Shown: piece after piece, positions 1 to 6,221 of the stretch
Numbering within the stretch: the stretch's first letter is position 1
How the letters are laid out: every line of letters begins with the position of its first letter
Origin: Pseudomonadota bacterium
GTDB taxonomy: Bacteria > Pseudomonadota > Gammaproteobacteria > Pseudomonadales > UBA5518
DNA: 7,524 nucleotides
Direction of reading: 5' to 3'
Assembly (NCBI GenBank): GCA_963204845.1
Contig: CAUJIL010000272.1
Span: forward strand, 1 to 7,524
Notes under the pieces: generated by a model
What the model saw: only the letters and a program-made list of their open reading frames with translations
Told to the model about the DNA's origin: nothing
The model's database searches: none
Program-made: the position numbers and the translations under genes

Positions 1-12
1 GAGCATTCTCTC

Positions 13-163
13 GTGGGTTCGGCCTGTGGCCGAACATTCCCCCGTCGGTTCGGCCTGTGGCCGAACAAATGTCCGGGCGCAGCCCGGACCAACAGCCGAA
101 CATTCGTCCGGGCGCAGCCCGGACCTACGGCGGAACATTGGTCCGGGCGCAGCCCGGAGCTAC
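13..163. repeat. Array of five GTAG-type REP-like hairpins
   Basis: Five imperfect copies of a REP-like unit, each with 8-nt arms around a 3-nt loop. Copies A (stem 17-35) and B (48-66) read on the plus strand, with arms GTTCGGCC/GGCCGAAC and loop TGT. Copies C (71-89), D (106-124) and E (141-159) read on the minus strand, with arms GTCCGGGC/GCCCGGAC and loop TGC in that orientation. The head next to the stem is GTAG in D and E (seen as CTAC at 125-128 and 160-163), and degenerate in A (GTGG), B (GTCG) and C (GTTG). C, D and E repeat every 35 bp, and a tail containing GAACATT is partly conserved between units. In E the outermost stem pair is mismatched (G at 159). A GTAG head followed by a palindrome is the hallmark of REP elements mobilised by RAYT (TnpA_REP) transposases; none is encoded here. 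Mixed orientations make this a BIME-like cluster. The hairpins follow the stop of the minus-strand LLM gene and may protect or end its mRNA, but no T-tract is present. Confidence 0.88.
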
Positions 164-1014
164 AGGTAGCGGCGGGCGTAGTGCTCCATGTTGCGTTTCT
201 TGGCGTCGAGCGTGGAACGCTCGCCGAGCGTGAACGCGAACGGGGCGTTGATGGTGGCCGTCATGCCGAGCGATTCGAGTTCGTCGAGATGCCCGTCCTC
301 GAACGGGGTGGTGATCGCGATCACGGTTTCGAAACCGGCCATGGTGCGGCCGAGCGCCGCGCGGTAGCCCGCGAGTTCGGCGAGCACCCGCGGCACGTCC
401 TCGAGCGTGTTGCCGGCGCCGATCCAGCCGTCGTGGCGGGCGGCACGGCGCAGCGCCACCGGTGCGCCGCCGCCGATGAACACCGGTACCTCACGCCCCG
501 GCGCCGGCGAGATCTGCACGCGCGGAAAGTCGAAGTGCTCGCCGTGGAACTCCACGATGCCGTCGCGCCAGAAGGCGCTCAGGATCGCGAGCATCTCGTC
601 CATGCGCGCGCCGCGCGTGGCGAAGTCCACGCCGTACAGATCGAACTCGTCCTTCATCCAGCCGGTGCCGATGCCGAGCGCGAGGCGCCCGCCACTGAGG
701 ATGTCGAGCGTGCCGCTGGCGCGTGCGACCTCGAAGGGGTTGCGCAGCGGCAGCACGTACACCGACAGCGAGAAGCGCAGCCGCGTGGTCACCGCGGCGA
801 TCGCACCGAGCGTGGTCCACGCGTCCGGATACCACCACGACGGGTTCATCGGCGGCTTGCCGTCGGGTGAGTAGGGGTACGGTGCGTGCAACTCGAGCGG
901 GTAGATGCCGTGGTCGCTGAGGAACACGCCCTCGAAGCCGAGTTCCTCCGCGAAGCGCGCGACGTCGAGGATCTGTTCGGGCTCCATCCAGGACAGGGAT
1001 TGCCAGTGCTTCAT
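160..1014 (-). CDS. LLM class (luciferase-like) flavin/F420-dependent oxidoreductase, paralogue 1
   Basis: A 284-residue bacterial-luciferase-fold (TIM barrel) oxidoreductase, closest in my recognition to the TIGR03619-type F420-dependent LLM enzymes. Family signs in order: AEELGF at 22-27, SDH at 33-35, PYPYSPDG at 45-52, SVYVLPLRNP at 84-93, LSGGRLALGIGTGW at 106-119, RMDE at 137-140, PVFIGGG at 177-183 and HDGW at 194-197. Such enzymes use reduced F420 or FMN to oxidise or reduce small organic substrates in the cytoplasm. Cofactor and substrate cannot be told here, and many proteobacterial members may use FMN because F420 synthesis is uncommon in that phylum. The ATG at 1014 is chosen because it directly precedes the first barrel strand; no convincing Shine-Dalgarno sequence is visible. 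The gene lies 61 bp downstream of the XRE regulator on the same strand and may share its transcript. The stop codon lies inside the head of a REP element, and the C-terminus is about three residues shorter than in the paralogue at 5352-6221. Confidence 0.9.
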   Translation of the reverse strand: MKHWQSLSWMEPEQILDVARFAEELGFEGVFLSDHGIYPLELHAPYPYSPDGKPPMNPSWWYPDAWTTLGAIAAVTTRLRFSLSVYVLPLRNPFEVARASGTLDILSGGRLALGIGTGWMKDEFDLYGVDFATRGARMDEMLAILSAFWRDGIVEFHGEHFDFPRVQISPAPGREVPVFIGGGAPVALRRAARHDGWIGAGNTLEDVPRVLAELAGYRAALGRTMAGFETVIAITTPFEDGHLDELESLGMTATINAPFAFTLGERSTLDAKKRNMEHYARRYL

Positions 1015-1075
1015 CGGGTCGTGCTCGGTCGGGTACGGGGTGCGGGTAGTCTATACGGTGCCGTCGGCGAGGCGA

Positions 1076-1834
1076 TCAGGCATCGGTGGGGTGCGTTTCG
1101 AAGGCCTCGCGGATCGGTGCCAGGTCCAGCGGGCGCAGCAGGAACACCGTGCCGTGCCAGCGTGTGCGTTCGCCGGCGCTCTTCTGGTCCGCTTCGGCAA
1201 TGCGGTGCAGGTCGCGACGGAACTGTTCGCACAGCAGCCGCACGTTGCCTACGCCGCGCGCTGACAGCGGGAAGAAGTCCGGCATGTAGAGTGTCTCTTC
1301 GTCGGGCACCCGCAGGTCGAGAAAACTGCGGCGCAGCTTGAACTGGCGCGCCAGCGGCCCCGCCGGACGCCATGCCACCCAGCGCTCGGCGAGCACGCGT
1401 ACCTGGCCGCCCGGCAGCAGCCGGATCAGCCCGAGGCGGCCCAGCGCCTCGAGCAGGCGGTCCAGTTCGCTGCCCGCCACGCGCAGCTCCAGCGTGCACT
1501 GGGCGCGCGTACGCCCGTTCAGCAGCGCGAAGAACAGGATGAACAGCCGCTGGTCCCTGGCCAGCATTTCCTCCTGGTGCGGCGTGAAGTGGGTGAGCTT
1601 GCCGGGCTGCTCGGTGGTGGCGAACTCGACCAGTTCGGCGAGCGAGAGCCCCGCCAGTTCGCACAGGTCCTCGAGTCGGGCGGCGTCCAGCCCGTTGCCG
1701 CCGAGCCAGCGTTTGACCGTGGACACCCCAACCCCAAGACGGTCGGCAACGTCCTGCTGGCGCAGGCCAGCGGCGCGCAGCTGCGTCCTCAGGGTGCGCA
1801 GCAGGGCGGGCAACTGGCGTCGGGGGCCTGGCAT
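1076..1834 (-). CDS. XRE-family helix-turn-helix transcriptional regulator
   Basis: A 252-residue cytoplasmic DNA-binding protein. A Cro/C1-type helix-turn-helix occupies roughly residues 9-64, with helix 2 around QQDVADRLG (26-34) and the recognition helix around VSTVKRWL (37-44). A second region (about 95-150) has a winged-helix look: a helical LFILFFALLNG stretch, then LLEALGRLGLIRLLPGG and a short strand. The remaining 100 residues are helical and unassigned. The arrangement matches a group of roughly 250-residue XRE regulators I recall from gammaproteobacteria, in which the HTH is followed by a middle domain ending in LxLLPG. The start is supported by TGGAG about 9 nt upstream (minus strand). 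It is divergent from the DUF1214 gene across 177 bp holding two inverted repeats, and 61 bp upstream of the first LLM gene. Autoregulation and control of the neighbours are inferred from this placement. The effector is unknown. Confidence 0.85.
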   Translation of the reverse strand: MPGPRRQLPALLRTLRTQLRAAGLRQQDVADRLGVGVSTVKRWLGGNGLDAARLEDLCELAGLSLAELVEFATTEQPGKLTHFTPHQEEMLARDQRLFILFFALLNGRTRAQCTLELRVAGSELDRLLEALGRLGLIRLLPGGQVRVLAERWVAWRPAGPLARQFKLRRSFLDLRVPDEETLYMPDFFPLSARGVGNVRLLCEQFRRDLHRIAEADQKSAGERTRWHGTVFLLRPLDLAPIREAFETHPTDA

Positions 1835-1873
1835 GGGCTGTGGCTCCAGGGACGGTGGTCAAGAATGGCCCGC

Positions 1874-1902
1874 AATATCGGCCTTTAGGGACCGGCTGGC
1901 AA
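1874..1902 (-). promoter_or_regulatory. Candidate sigma70 promoter for the XRE regulator gene
   Basis: Read on the minus strand, the -35 is TTGCCA (plus positions 1897-1902, five of six matches to consensus) and the -10 is GATATT (1874-1879, four of six). They are separated by exactly 17 bp. Transcription would start near 1867 and give a leader of about 33 nt before the ATG at 1834, enough for the TGGAG ribosome-binding site. This is the best promoter match I found in the window, but it is made by eye only. Confidence 0.5.
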
Positions 1903-1905
1903 GCC

Positions 1906-1931
1906 GTTTCAAACTCCCGGTATCGTGAAAC
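1906..1931. promoter_or_regulatory. Inverted repeat GTTTCA-N14-TGAAAC, candidate operator
   Basis: Perfect 6-bp arms (1906-1911 and 1926-1931) separated by 14 bp, so the half-site centres lie 20 bp (about two helical turns) apart. It sits just upstream of the candidate -35 box of the XRE gene, centred near position -51 of that promoter. That position suits an activator, or a repressor acting on a divergent promoter. Arms this short can arise by chance, so support is moderate to weak. Confidence 0.35.
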
Positions 1932-1967
1932 CCGATCCGGGCGCAGTAGCATCCGCGCACGAATCGC

Positions 1968-1983
1968 CGACGTATCTACGTCG
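1968..1983. promoter_or_regulatory. Perfect 7-2-7 palindrome upstream of the DUF1214 gene, candidate operator
   Basis: CGACGTA, then TC, then TACGTCG: a perfect inverted repeat of 16 bp ending 28 bp before the ATG of the DUF1214 gene. Size and symmetry suit a dimeric HTH protein bound on one helix face. The position suits repression of the DUF1214 promoter. The obvious candidate ligand is the XRE regulator encoded next to it, which is an inference. Confidence 0.45.
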
Positions 1984-2011
1984 AGCATGGTGAGACGCCG
2001 GGAACACGTGG

Positions 2012-3253
2012 ATGACTGCGAGCGACAATCCACTGGCCACCGCCGGGCAGGCGGAACTTGAACTCGAGGCGGTCGAGCTTGCGCGTGATCCGGTATTGCA
2101 GGATCTGCGCGAACGCGTGCGCCAGGAGTGGCTGGACGCGGTGCGCCCCGGAGCCGAGATGCGCCGCTGTTTCGACGGTGCCTTCGAGGAGGTCATGCAC
2201 TGCGCGCTGATCTGGGCGCTGAACCAGGACGGGCAACACCCCAGAGTACTGACGGCCAGCCGCCTCGGGCACTTGCTCGGCGGGACGCCGATTCCCGGCT
2301 CCCGCTACGGACTCGACAATCCCGACGCGGTGTGCCGCGTGATCCCCATCGACGGCGTCGCGCGCTACCTGCTCCACGGGCGCGTTTCGGCGTGCCGGCC
2401 GAGCGCCAACACCTTCGCGCTGTGGGACCATCGCTTCGACACGATCGCGGTGTTCGACGGCAGCGAGCTGGTCACCGCGCCCGACGGCAGCTTCACGATC
2501 AGCATCGACGAGGGACCCGCCGACGGACGCGTGAACCACATCCGCAGCAGCCCGGAGGCGCGCGAGCTCTACGTTCGCGACGTGCTGATGGACTGGGAGC
2601 ACGAGACGCCCAACGCACTCGCGGTGCAACGGCTCGGGGAAGCCAGGCGCGCGCCGCGCTCGCGCGCCGAGAAGATCGCGCTCGCCAGGCACTTCATGCG
2701 CGAGTATCCGATGAACACGCAACGCTGGAACGCACAGGCCTACCTGGGGCCGGCGAACGTGTTCGAGTATTCGGTCGATCGGGTCACCGACGGCGCGGTG
2801 CCGAACCAGGTCTACCGGCTGGGCAACTTCCGCCTCGACGACGACGAGGCGCTGGTGCTCACCCTGCACATCGCCGAGGCCGAGTGCTTCGGCGTCGCGA
2901 TCACGAACGTCTGGGGAACCACCAACGAGATCGTGCACCGCACCGGCAGCCTGAACCGCGCACAGACGCTGCCGAACCCGGATGGAAGCTACACGCTGGT
3001 GCTGTCGGTGGCGGATCCCGGGGTACACAACTGGCTCGACCCCGACGGCCTGCACGAGGGCGTCGTGACCACGCGCTGGGCCGGATTCCCCGGCGGTCGG
3101 CCGTCGGGCCGGCTGGAACTGAAGTCACGGTGCGTGAGGCTGGCAGACCTCGGCGCCGCGCTTCCGGCGGGGACCCGCATGCTCGATGCCGCCGGGCGAC
3201 GCGAACAGCTCCTGCGCCGCGCGCGCGGCTATCGGCGCCGCCTCAACCCGTAG
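2012..3253 (+). CDS. DUF1214-type protein of unknown function
   Basis: A 413-residue protein that I recognise as a DUF1214-type protein from its overall pattern. An N-terminal helical part is followed by a NPDAVCRVIPIDG segment (about 107-119), then a DGSFTI stretch (about 156-161). The C-terminal block has LDDDEALVLTLH, a TNVWGTTNE segment, SLNRAQ, and the most characteristic element, DPGVHNWLDPDGLHEG followed by TRWAGFP. No signal peptide or membrane segment is visible, so it is probably cytoplasmic. The family has no settled biochemical function. Members recur near catabolic genes, including LLM oxidoreductases, which fits this locus. The ATG at 2012 is the first plausible start; only a weak GGGAA lies upstream. 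The C-terminus is unusually basic (RRARGYRRRLNP). The gene is divergent from the XRE regulator and overlaps the tail of the diguanylate cyclase gene by 11 bp. Confidence 0.82.
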   Translation: MTASDNPLATAGQAELELEAVELARDPVLQDLRERVRQEWLDAVRPGAEMRRCFDGAFEEVMHCALIWALNQDGQHPRVLTASRLGHLLGGTPIPGSRYGLDNPDAVCRVIPIDGVARYLLHGRVSACRPSANTFALWDHRFDTIAVFDGSELVTAPDGSFTISIDEGPADGRVNHIRSSPEARELYVRDVLMDWEHETPNALAVQRLGEARRAPRSRAEKIALARHFMREYPMNTQRWNAQAYLGPANVFEYSVDRVTDGAVPNQVYRLGNFRLDDDEALVLTLHIAEAECFGVAITNVWGTTNEIVHRTGSLNRAQTLPNPDGSYTLVLSVADPGVHNWLDPDGLHEGVVTTRWAGFPGGRPSGRLELKSRCVRLADLGAALPAGTRMLDAAGRREQLLRRARGYRRRLNP

Positions 3254-5243
3254 CGGCGACCGTGGTCTCCGGGCCGCTGTCCTCGACACTGTGCAGGCGG
3301 ATGGCGTCGCGGCCGGATTCCTTGGCGCGGTACATCGCGAGGTCGGCGTTGCGGAACAGCTCCGGCGCGCCGGCACCGTGCTCGGGATAGACGGCCACAC
3401 CGATGCTGCACGAGATGCGCAGTTCCAGGTCCCCGATCGGCATCGGCGCATCGATCGCTTCGCGGATCTTCGCGGCGACCTCGAGTGCCGTGCGCGTGCT
3501 CTCGGTTTCGGTGAGCAGCACGACGAACTCGTCGCCACCGATGCGCCCCACCGCATCCGATCCGCGCAGCACATCGCTCATGCGCCGGGCCGCTTCCTGC
3601 AGCACGCGGTCACCCACGGCGTGCCCGTGCGTGTCGTTGACCGGTTTGAAGTGGTCGAGATCGATGAACATCAGCGCCAGGCTGCGCTGGTAGCGGACAG
3701 CGAGCTGCAGTGCCTGCTGCAGGCGGTCCAGGAACAGGCTGCGGTTGGGCAGGTCGGTCAGCGCATCGTAGTGCGCCATGTGCAGGATGCGCGACTCGCT
3801 TTCCTTGCGCTCGCTGATGTCGCGCGCGATGCCGAGCATGCCCACCGGCCGGCCGTCGGGGCCGGCGATCGGGGCACCGTTGGCGGTATGCCACACCCAG
3901 GCGCCGTCGAGGCGTCGCACGCGGTATTCCACGCTGCCCTGTTTGCGTCCGCTCGCGAGAATGCGCTGCAGGAACTCGCCTGCCGGAGCGAGGTCGTCCG
4001 GATGCAGCAATTCGTGGTAATTGCGCCCGACGATTTCCTCGACCGGATGCCCGAGGATTTCGCTCCAGTTCGGCGAGACGTACTCGACACGCCCGGTGGG
4101 GTCGAGGGTGTAGATGATGTCGTTGGCGCTCTCGACCAGCGTGCGGAACTTCTCCTCGCTGGCGCGCATCTGCTGCTCGGCTTCGTGGCGGGCGCTGACG
4201 TCCATCGTGTAGCCGGTCCACAGGATGGAGCCGTCGGGCAGTGGCGAGGGAACGTCGCGGCATTCGACCCAGATCTGCTGGCCGTCGGTGCGGCGCACGC
4301 GGAACTTCGAGCTGCACGGCTCCATGCGCAGTCCGGCCTCGAGGGTGCTGGCGATCACGCGCTCGAGGTCTTCCGGATGCGTGCGCTCGAGCATGATCGC
4401 GGGGTTATGCAACACCTGCTCCGCGGTCAGGCCGTAGAGGTCCACGCGACCGTTGATGTAATGGAAGCGCAGTTTCTGCGTGGCGGCATCCATCTGCACC
4501 TGGTAGACCACGCAGGGCAGATTCTCCAGGATGGTCGCGAACTTCTGCTCGTTCGCGGCAAGGCGTTCCTCGACGGCCTTGCGTCCGCTGAGGTCGAGCT
4601 TGAGCCCGACGTAGGCCTGCACGGCGCCGTCCGCGTCCCGCACCGGCACGATGTGCGCTTCTTCCCAGTACAGCTCGCCGCTCTTGCGCCGATTCTGCAA
4701 CTCGCCGTCCCATGCGCGGCCTTCACGGAGCGCGGACCACAGCGACGCGTAGGTGCTCTCCGCGGTCTTGCCCGAGCGGAAGATGGAAGGGGTGCTGCCG
4801 ACGAGTTCCTGCGGATCGAAACCGGTGATCCGGGCGAGGCAGGGGTTCACGTAGCGGATCGCGGTGTCGGGGCCGGTGATGAGCGTCGAGACGGGGCTGT
4901 GCTCGACCGCGGTGCGGAAGATCTCGAGCTCGGTGCGCAGGCGTTGCTGTTCGGCCGCGCTGGCGCGTAGCCGACCGCGCTCGCGTTCGAGCCGAATCCA
5001 CAGCCAGCCGGCGACTGCGGCGAACAGTGCCGCCAGCGCCGCGAAACCCCACGGCAGCGCCGACGCCTCGTCGGCGATTTCGGCCGCCGTGGCCGGCGCC
5101 GCAAATTGAAGGCAGGGCAGCACGGTGGCGAGCGCAGCCATCGCGGTGCCGTGCGCGCTGCGCGAGGGTCCCGTGGGCGTTGCCGCGGGATGCGCGCATG
5201 GGCTGGTCGCTTCCGTTTCCAAACAGGGGGGATTCCGTGTCAT
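3243..5243 (-). CDS. Membrane-anchored diguanylate cyclase with three PAS domains
   Basis: A 666-residue sensor that makes cyclic di-GMP from two GTP. A hydrophobic, signal-peptide-like stretch (about 35-54, ending ATAAE) is followed by a likely membrane helix (about 63-83), a charged linker, three PAS sensor domains (about 103-222, 227-352 and 363-480) and a GGDEF domain (about 485-652). The catalytic signature GGDEF is intact at 569-573. D528 sits in FIDLDHFK at the metal-binding site and DALTDLPNR lies at 493-501. An RxxD inhibitory site (R560, D563) lies five residues before GGDEF, so it is probably active and product-inhibited. No EAL or HD-GYP domain is present. PAS1 has the NRRKSGELYWE pattern common in redox or ligand PAS domains but no LOV cysteine motif. 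The start is uncertain: the ATG at 5243 has no clear Shine-Dalgarno sequence, and an in-frame ATG at 5141 would begin inside the hydrophobic stretch with no basic n-region. The reading frame stays open further upstream, but that part is antisense to the second LLM gene. Confidence 0.9.
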   Translation of the reverse strand: MTRNPPCLETEATSPCAHPAATPTGPSRSAHGTAMAALATVLPCLQFAAPATAAEIADEASALPWGFAALAALFAAVAGWLWIRLERERGRLRASAAEQQRLRTELEIFRTAVEHSPVSTLITGPDTAIRYVNPCLARITGFDPQELVGSTPSIFRSGKTAESTYASLWSALREGRAWDGELQNRRKSGELYWEEAHIVPVRDADGAVQAYVGLKLDLSGRKAVEERLAANEQKFATILENLPCVVYQVQMDAATQKLRFHYINGRVDLYGLTAEQVLHNPAIMLERTHPEDLERVIASTLEAGLRMEPCSSKFRVRRTDGQQIWVECRDVPSPLPDGSILWTGYTMDVSARHEAEQQMRASEEKFRTLVESANDIIYTLDPTGRVEYVSPNWSEILGHPVEEIVGRNYHELLHPDDLAPAGEFLQRILASGRKQGSVEYRVRRLDGAWVWHTANGAPIAGPDGRPVGMLGIARDISERKESESRILHMAHYDALTDLPNRSLFLDRLQQALQLAVRYQRSLALMFIDLDHFKPVNDTHGHAVGDRVLQEAARRMSDVLRGSDAVGRIGGDEFVVLLTETESTRTALEVAAKIREAIDAPMPIGDLELRISCSIGVAVYPEHGAGAPELFRNADLAMYRAKESGRDAIRLHSVEDSGPETTVAATG

Positions 5244-5351
5244 TCGTGTTGTGGCCCGAATTGTAGAGCAGATTCTCGGCCCTGCGCAGTGCGCACGGCG
5301 GGCGAGGCGGGTACGATGGCGAGGTTCGATCACCCCCGGGAGTCCACGCTC
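5244..5351. promoter_or_regulatory. Divergent intergenic region between the diguanylate cyclase and second LLM genes
   Basis: A 108-bp gap that must hold the 5' signals of both genes. On the minus strand TACAAT (plus 5260-5265, five of six -10 matches) lies 17 bp from a poor -35, TGCGCA (5283-5288). It would give a leader of only about 9 nt to the ATG at 5243. A small palindrome, TGCGCA-G-TGCGCA, occupies 5283-5295 and overlaps that -35. On the plus strand GGGAG at 5338-5342 is the likely ribosome-binding site for the LLM gene at 5352, with 9 nt spacing. No good plus-strand promoter was found. Confidence 0.4.
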
Positions 5352-6221
5352 ATGCAGTTCGGAGTATCCATCGCATTCACCGATCCCGACGATTACGCCG
5401 CGCTGGCGCGTGCAGCCGAGGACAACGGCTTCGCCGCGATCACCTTGCCCGATCACCTGATCTATCCGCGCGAGCTGTCGGTGCCGTATCCGTACACACC
5501 GGACGGCGTGCCGCGCTTCACCCCGGACGATCCGTTTCCCGACCCGTGGCTGGGCGCGGTGGCGATGGCGGCCGTGACCGAGCGGCTGTGGTTCTACACC
5601 AGCGTCTACGTGCTGCCGGCGCGCAACCCCGTGCACGTGGCGAAGCAGCTCGCGAGCGCGGCGCGGCTCAGCGGGGGACGCATGGCGCTCGGGGTGGGCG
5701 TGGGCTGGATGCCGGAGGAGTTCGCGGCGGCCGGGCAGGCGTTCGCTGCCCGCGGACGACGCACCGACGAGATGCTCGAGGTGATGCGCAAGCTCTGGAG
5801 CGGGCAGTGGGTGGAGCACCACGGCGAGTTCTACGATTTCGCGCCGTTGCAGATGCGTCCGGCGCCGCGCGAACCGATTCCGGTCTACATCGGTGGTTTT
5901 TCGGAACCGGCGATGCGCCGGGCGGCGCTCCATGACGGCTGGATCGCGGACCTGCATACCCTGGCCGAGCTGGAGGCGCTGATCGGGCGCATGCGCGCTT
6001 ACCGGGCGGAGATCGGGCGCGCGCAGGAACCGTTCAGGATCCTGAGTTTCAGTTGCATGGACGCCTGGGACGCGAACGGATTCCGTGCGATGCGTGACAT
6101 CGGCGTCGACGTGGTGTCAACGATGCCGTGGGTGTTCTACGGCGTCGATCTGCAGGCGCCGGTCGCCGCGAAGATCGACGGCATGCGCCGCTTCGCCGAC
6201 GAGGTGATCGCGAAGCTGTGA
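5352..6221 (+). CDS. LLM class (luciferase-like) flavin/F420-dependent oxidoreductase, paralogue 2
   Basis: A 289-residue TIM-barrel oxidoreductase of the same TIGR03619-like group as the gene at 160-1014. Signs: MQFGVS at the first barrel strand, PDH at 33-35, PYPYTPDG at 45-52, SVYVLPARNP at 84-93, LSGGRMALGVGVGW at 106-119, PVYIGG at 177-182 and HDGW at 194-197. Against the other LLM protein I count about 98 identities in the first 200 positions with no gap. The C-terminal third differs strongly (for example FSCMDAWDANG here). The frame is open further upstream, with an ATG at 5316, but the start at 5352 matches the family N-terminus and has GGGAG upstream. Role: reduced flavin- or F420-dependent oxidation or reduction of an unknown small molecule in the cytoplasm. 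It is followed by an NTF2-like gene on the same strand after 108 bp, probably co-transcribed. Confidence 0.9.
   Translation: MQFGVSIAFTDPDDYAALARAAEDNGFAAITLPDHLIYPRELSVPYPYTPDGVPRFTPDDPFPDPWLGAVAMAAVTERLWFYTSVYVLPARNPVHVAKQLASAARLSGGRMALGVGVGWMPEEFAAAGQAFAARGRRTDEMLEVMRKLWSGQWVEHHGEFYDFAPLQMRPAPREPIPVYIGGFSEPAMRRAALHDGWIADLHTLAELEALIGRMRAYRAEIGRAQEPFRILSFSCMDAWDANGFRAMRDIGVDVVSTMPWVFYGVDLQAPVAAKIDGMRRFADEVIAKL

Larger units (their letters stand above)
1835..2011. promoter_or_regulatory. Divergent intergenic region between the XRE regulator and DUF1214 genes
   Basis: A 177-bp gap between two divergent genes. It contains a plausible minus-strand sigma70 promoter (1874-1902) and two inverted repeats (1906-1931 and 1968-1983), listed separately. 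No convincing plus-strand promoter was found for the DUF1214 gene: TATCGT at 1921-1926 and TATCTA at 1973-1978 resemble -10 boxes, but neither has a good -35 partner. This layout is typical of a regulator that controls itself and a divergent target. Confidence 0.6.

Noticed and set aside
13..163. CRISPR array at the left edge
   Set aside because: Repeats are short palindromes in both orientations with partly conserved spacers; no unique spacers or cas genes.
1898..1911. Sigma54-like GG...GC promoter in the XRE-DUF1214 gap
   Set aside because: TGGCAAG is followed at the right distance by CA instead of GC, so the invariant -12 pair is absent.
1936..1946. TCCGGGCGCAG, identical to half a REP stem plus loop
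   Set aside because: The second arm and the head are missing, so it could be a remnant or chance in GC-rich DNA.
1011..2033. 340-codon minus-strand frame overlapping the XRE regulator gene
   Set aside because: Low-complexity Arg/Ala/Pro translation; the overlapping 252-residue frame has a clear HTH and a ribosome-binding site.
1976..3055. 359-codon open frame on the minus strand, antisense to the DUF1214 gene
   Set aside because: No recognisable protein pattern; it mirrors the codons of a convincing plus-strand gene and crosses the intergenic start region.
2128..3390. 420-codon plus-strand frame overlapping the DUF1214 gene
   Set aside because: Arg/Ala/Gly-rich low-complexity translation typical of a shifted frame in GC-rich DNA; no start signal.
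3186..4970. 594-codon open frame on the plus strand, antisense to the diguanylate cyclase gene
   Set aside because: High-GC DNA leaves long open frames opposite real genes. The translation has no domain pattern, and the other strand has clear PAS and GGDEF domains.
5244..5957. 238-codon N-terminal extension of the diguanylate cyclase frame
   Set aside because: It runs antisense through the second LLM gene and has an arginine/histidine-rich shadow-like composition without domains.
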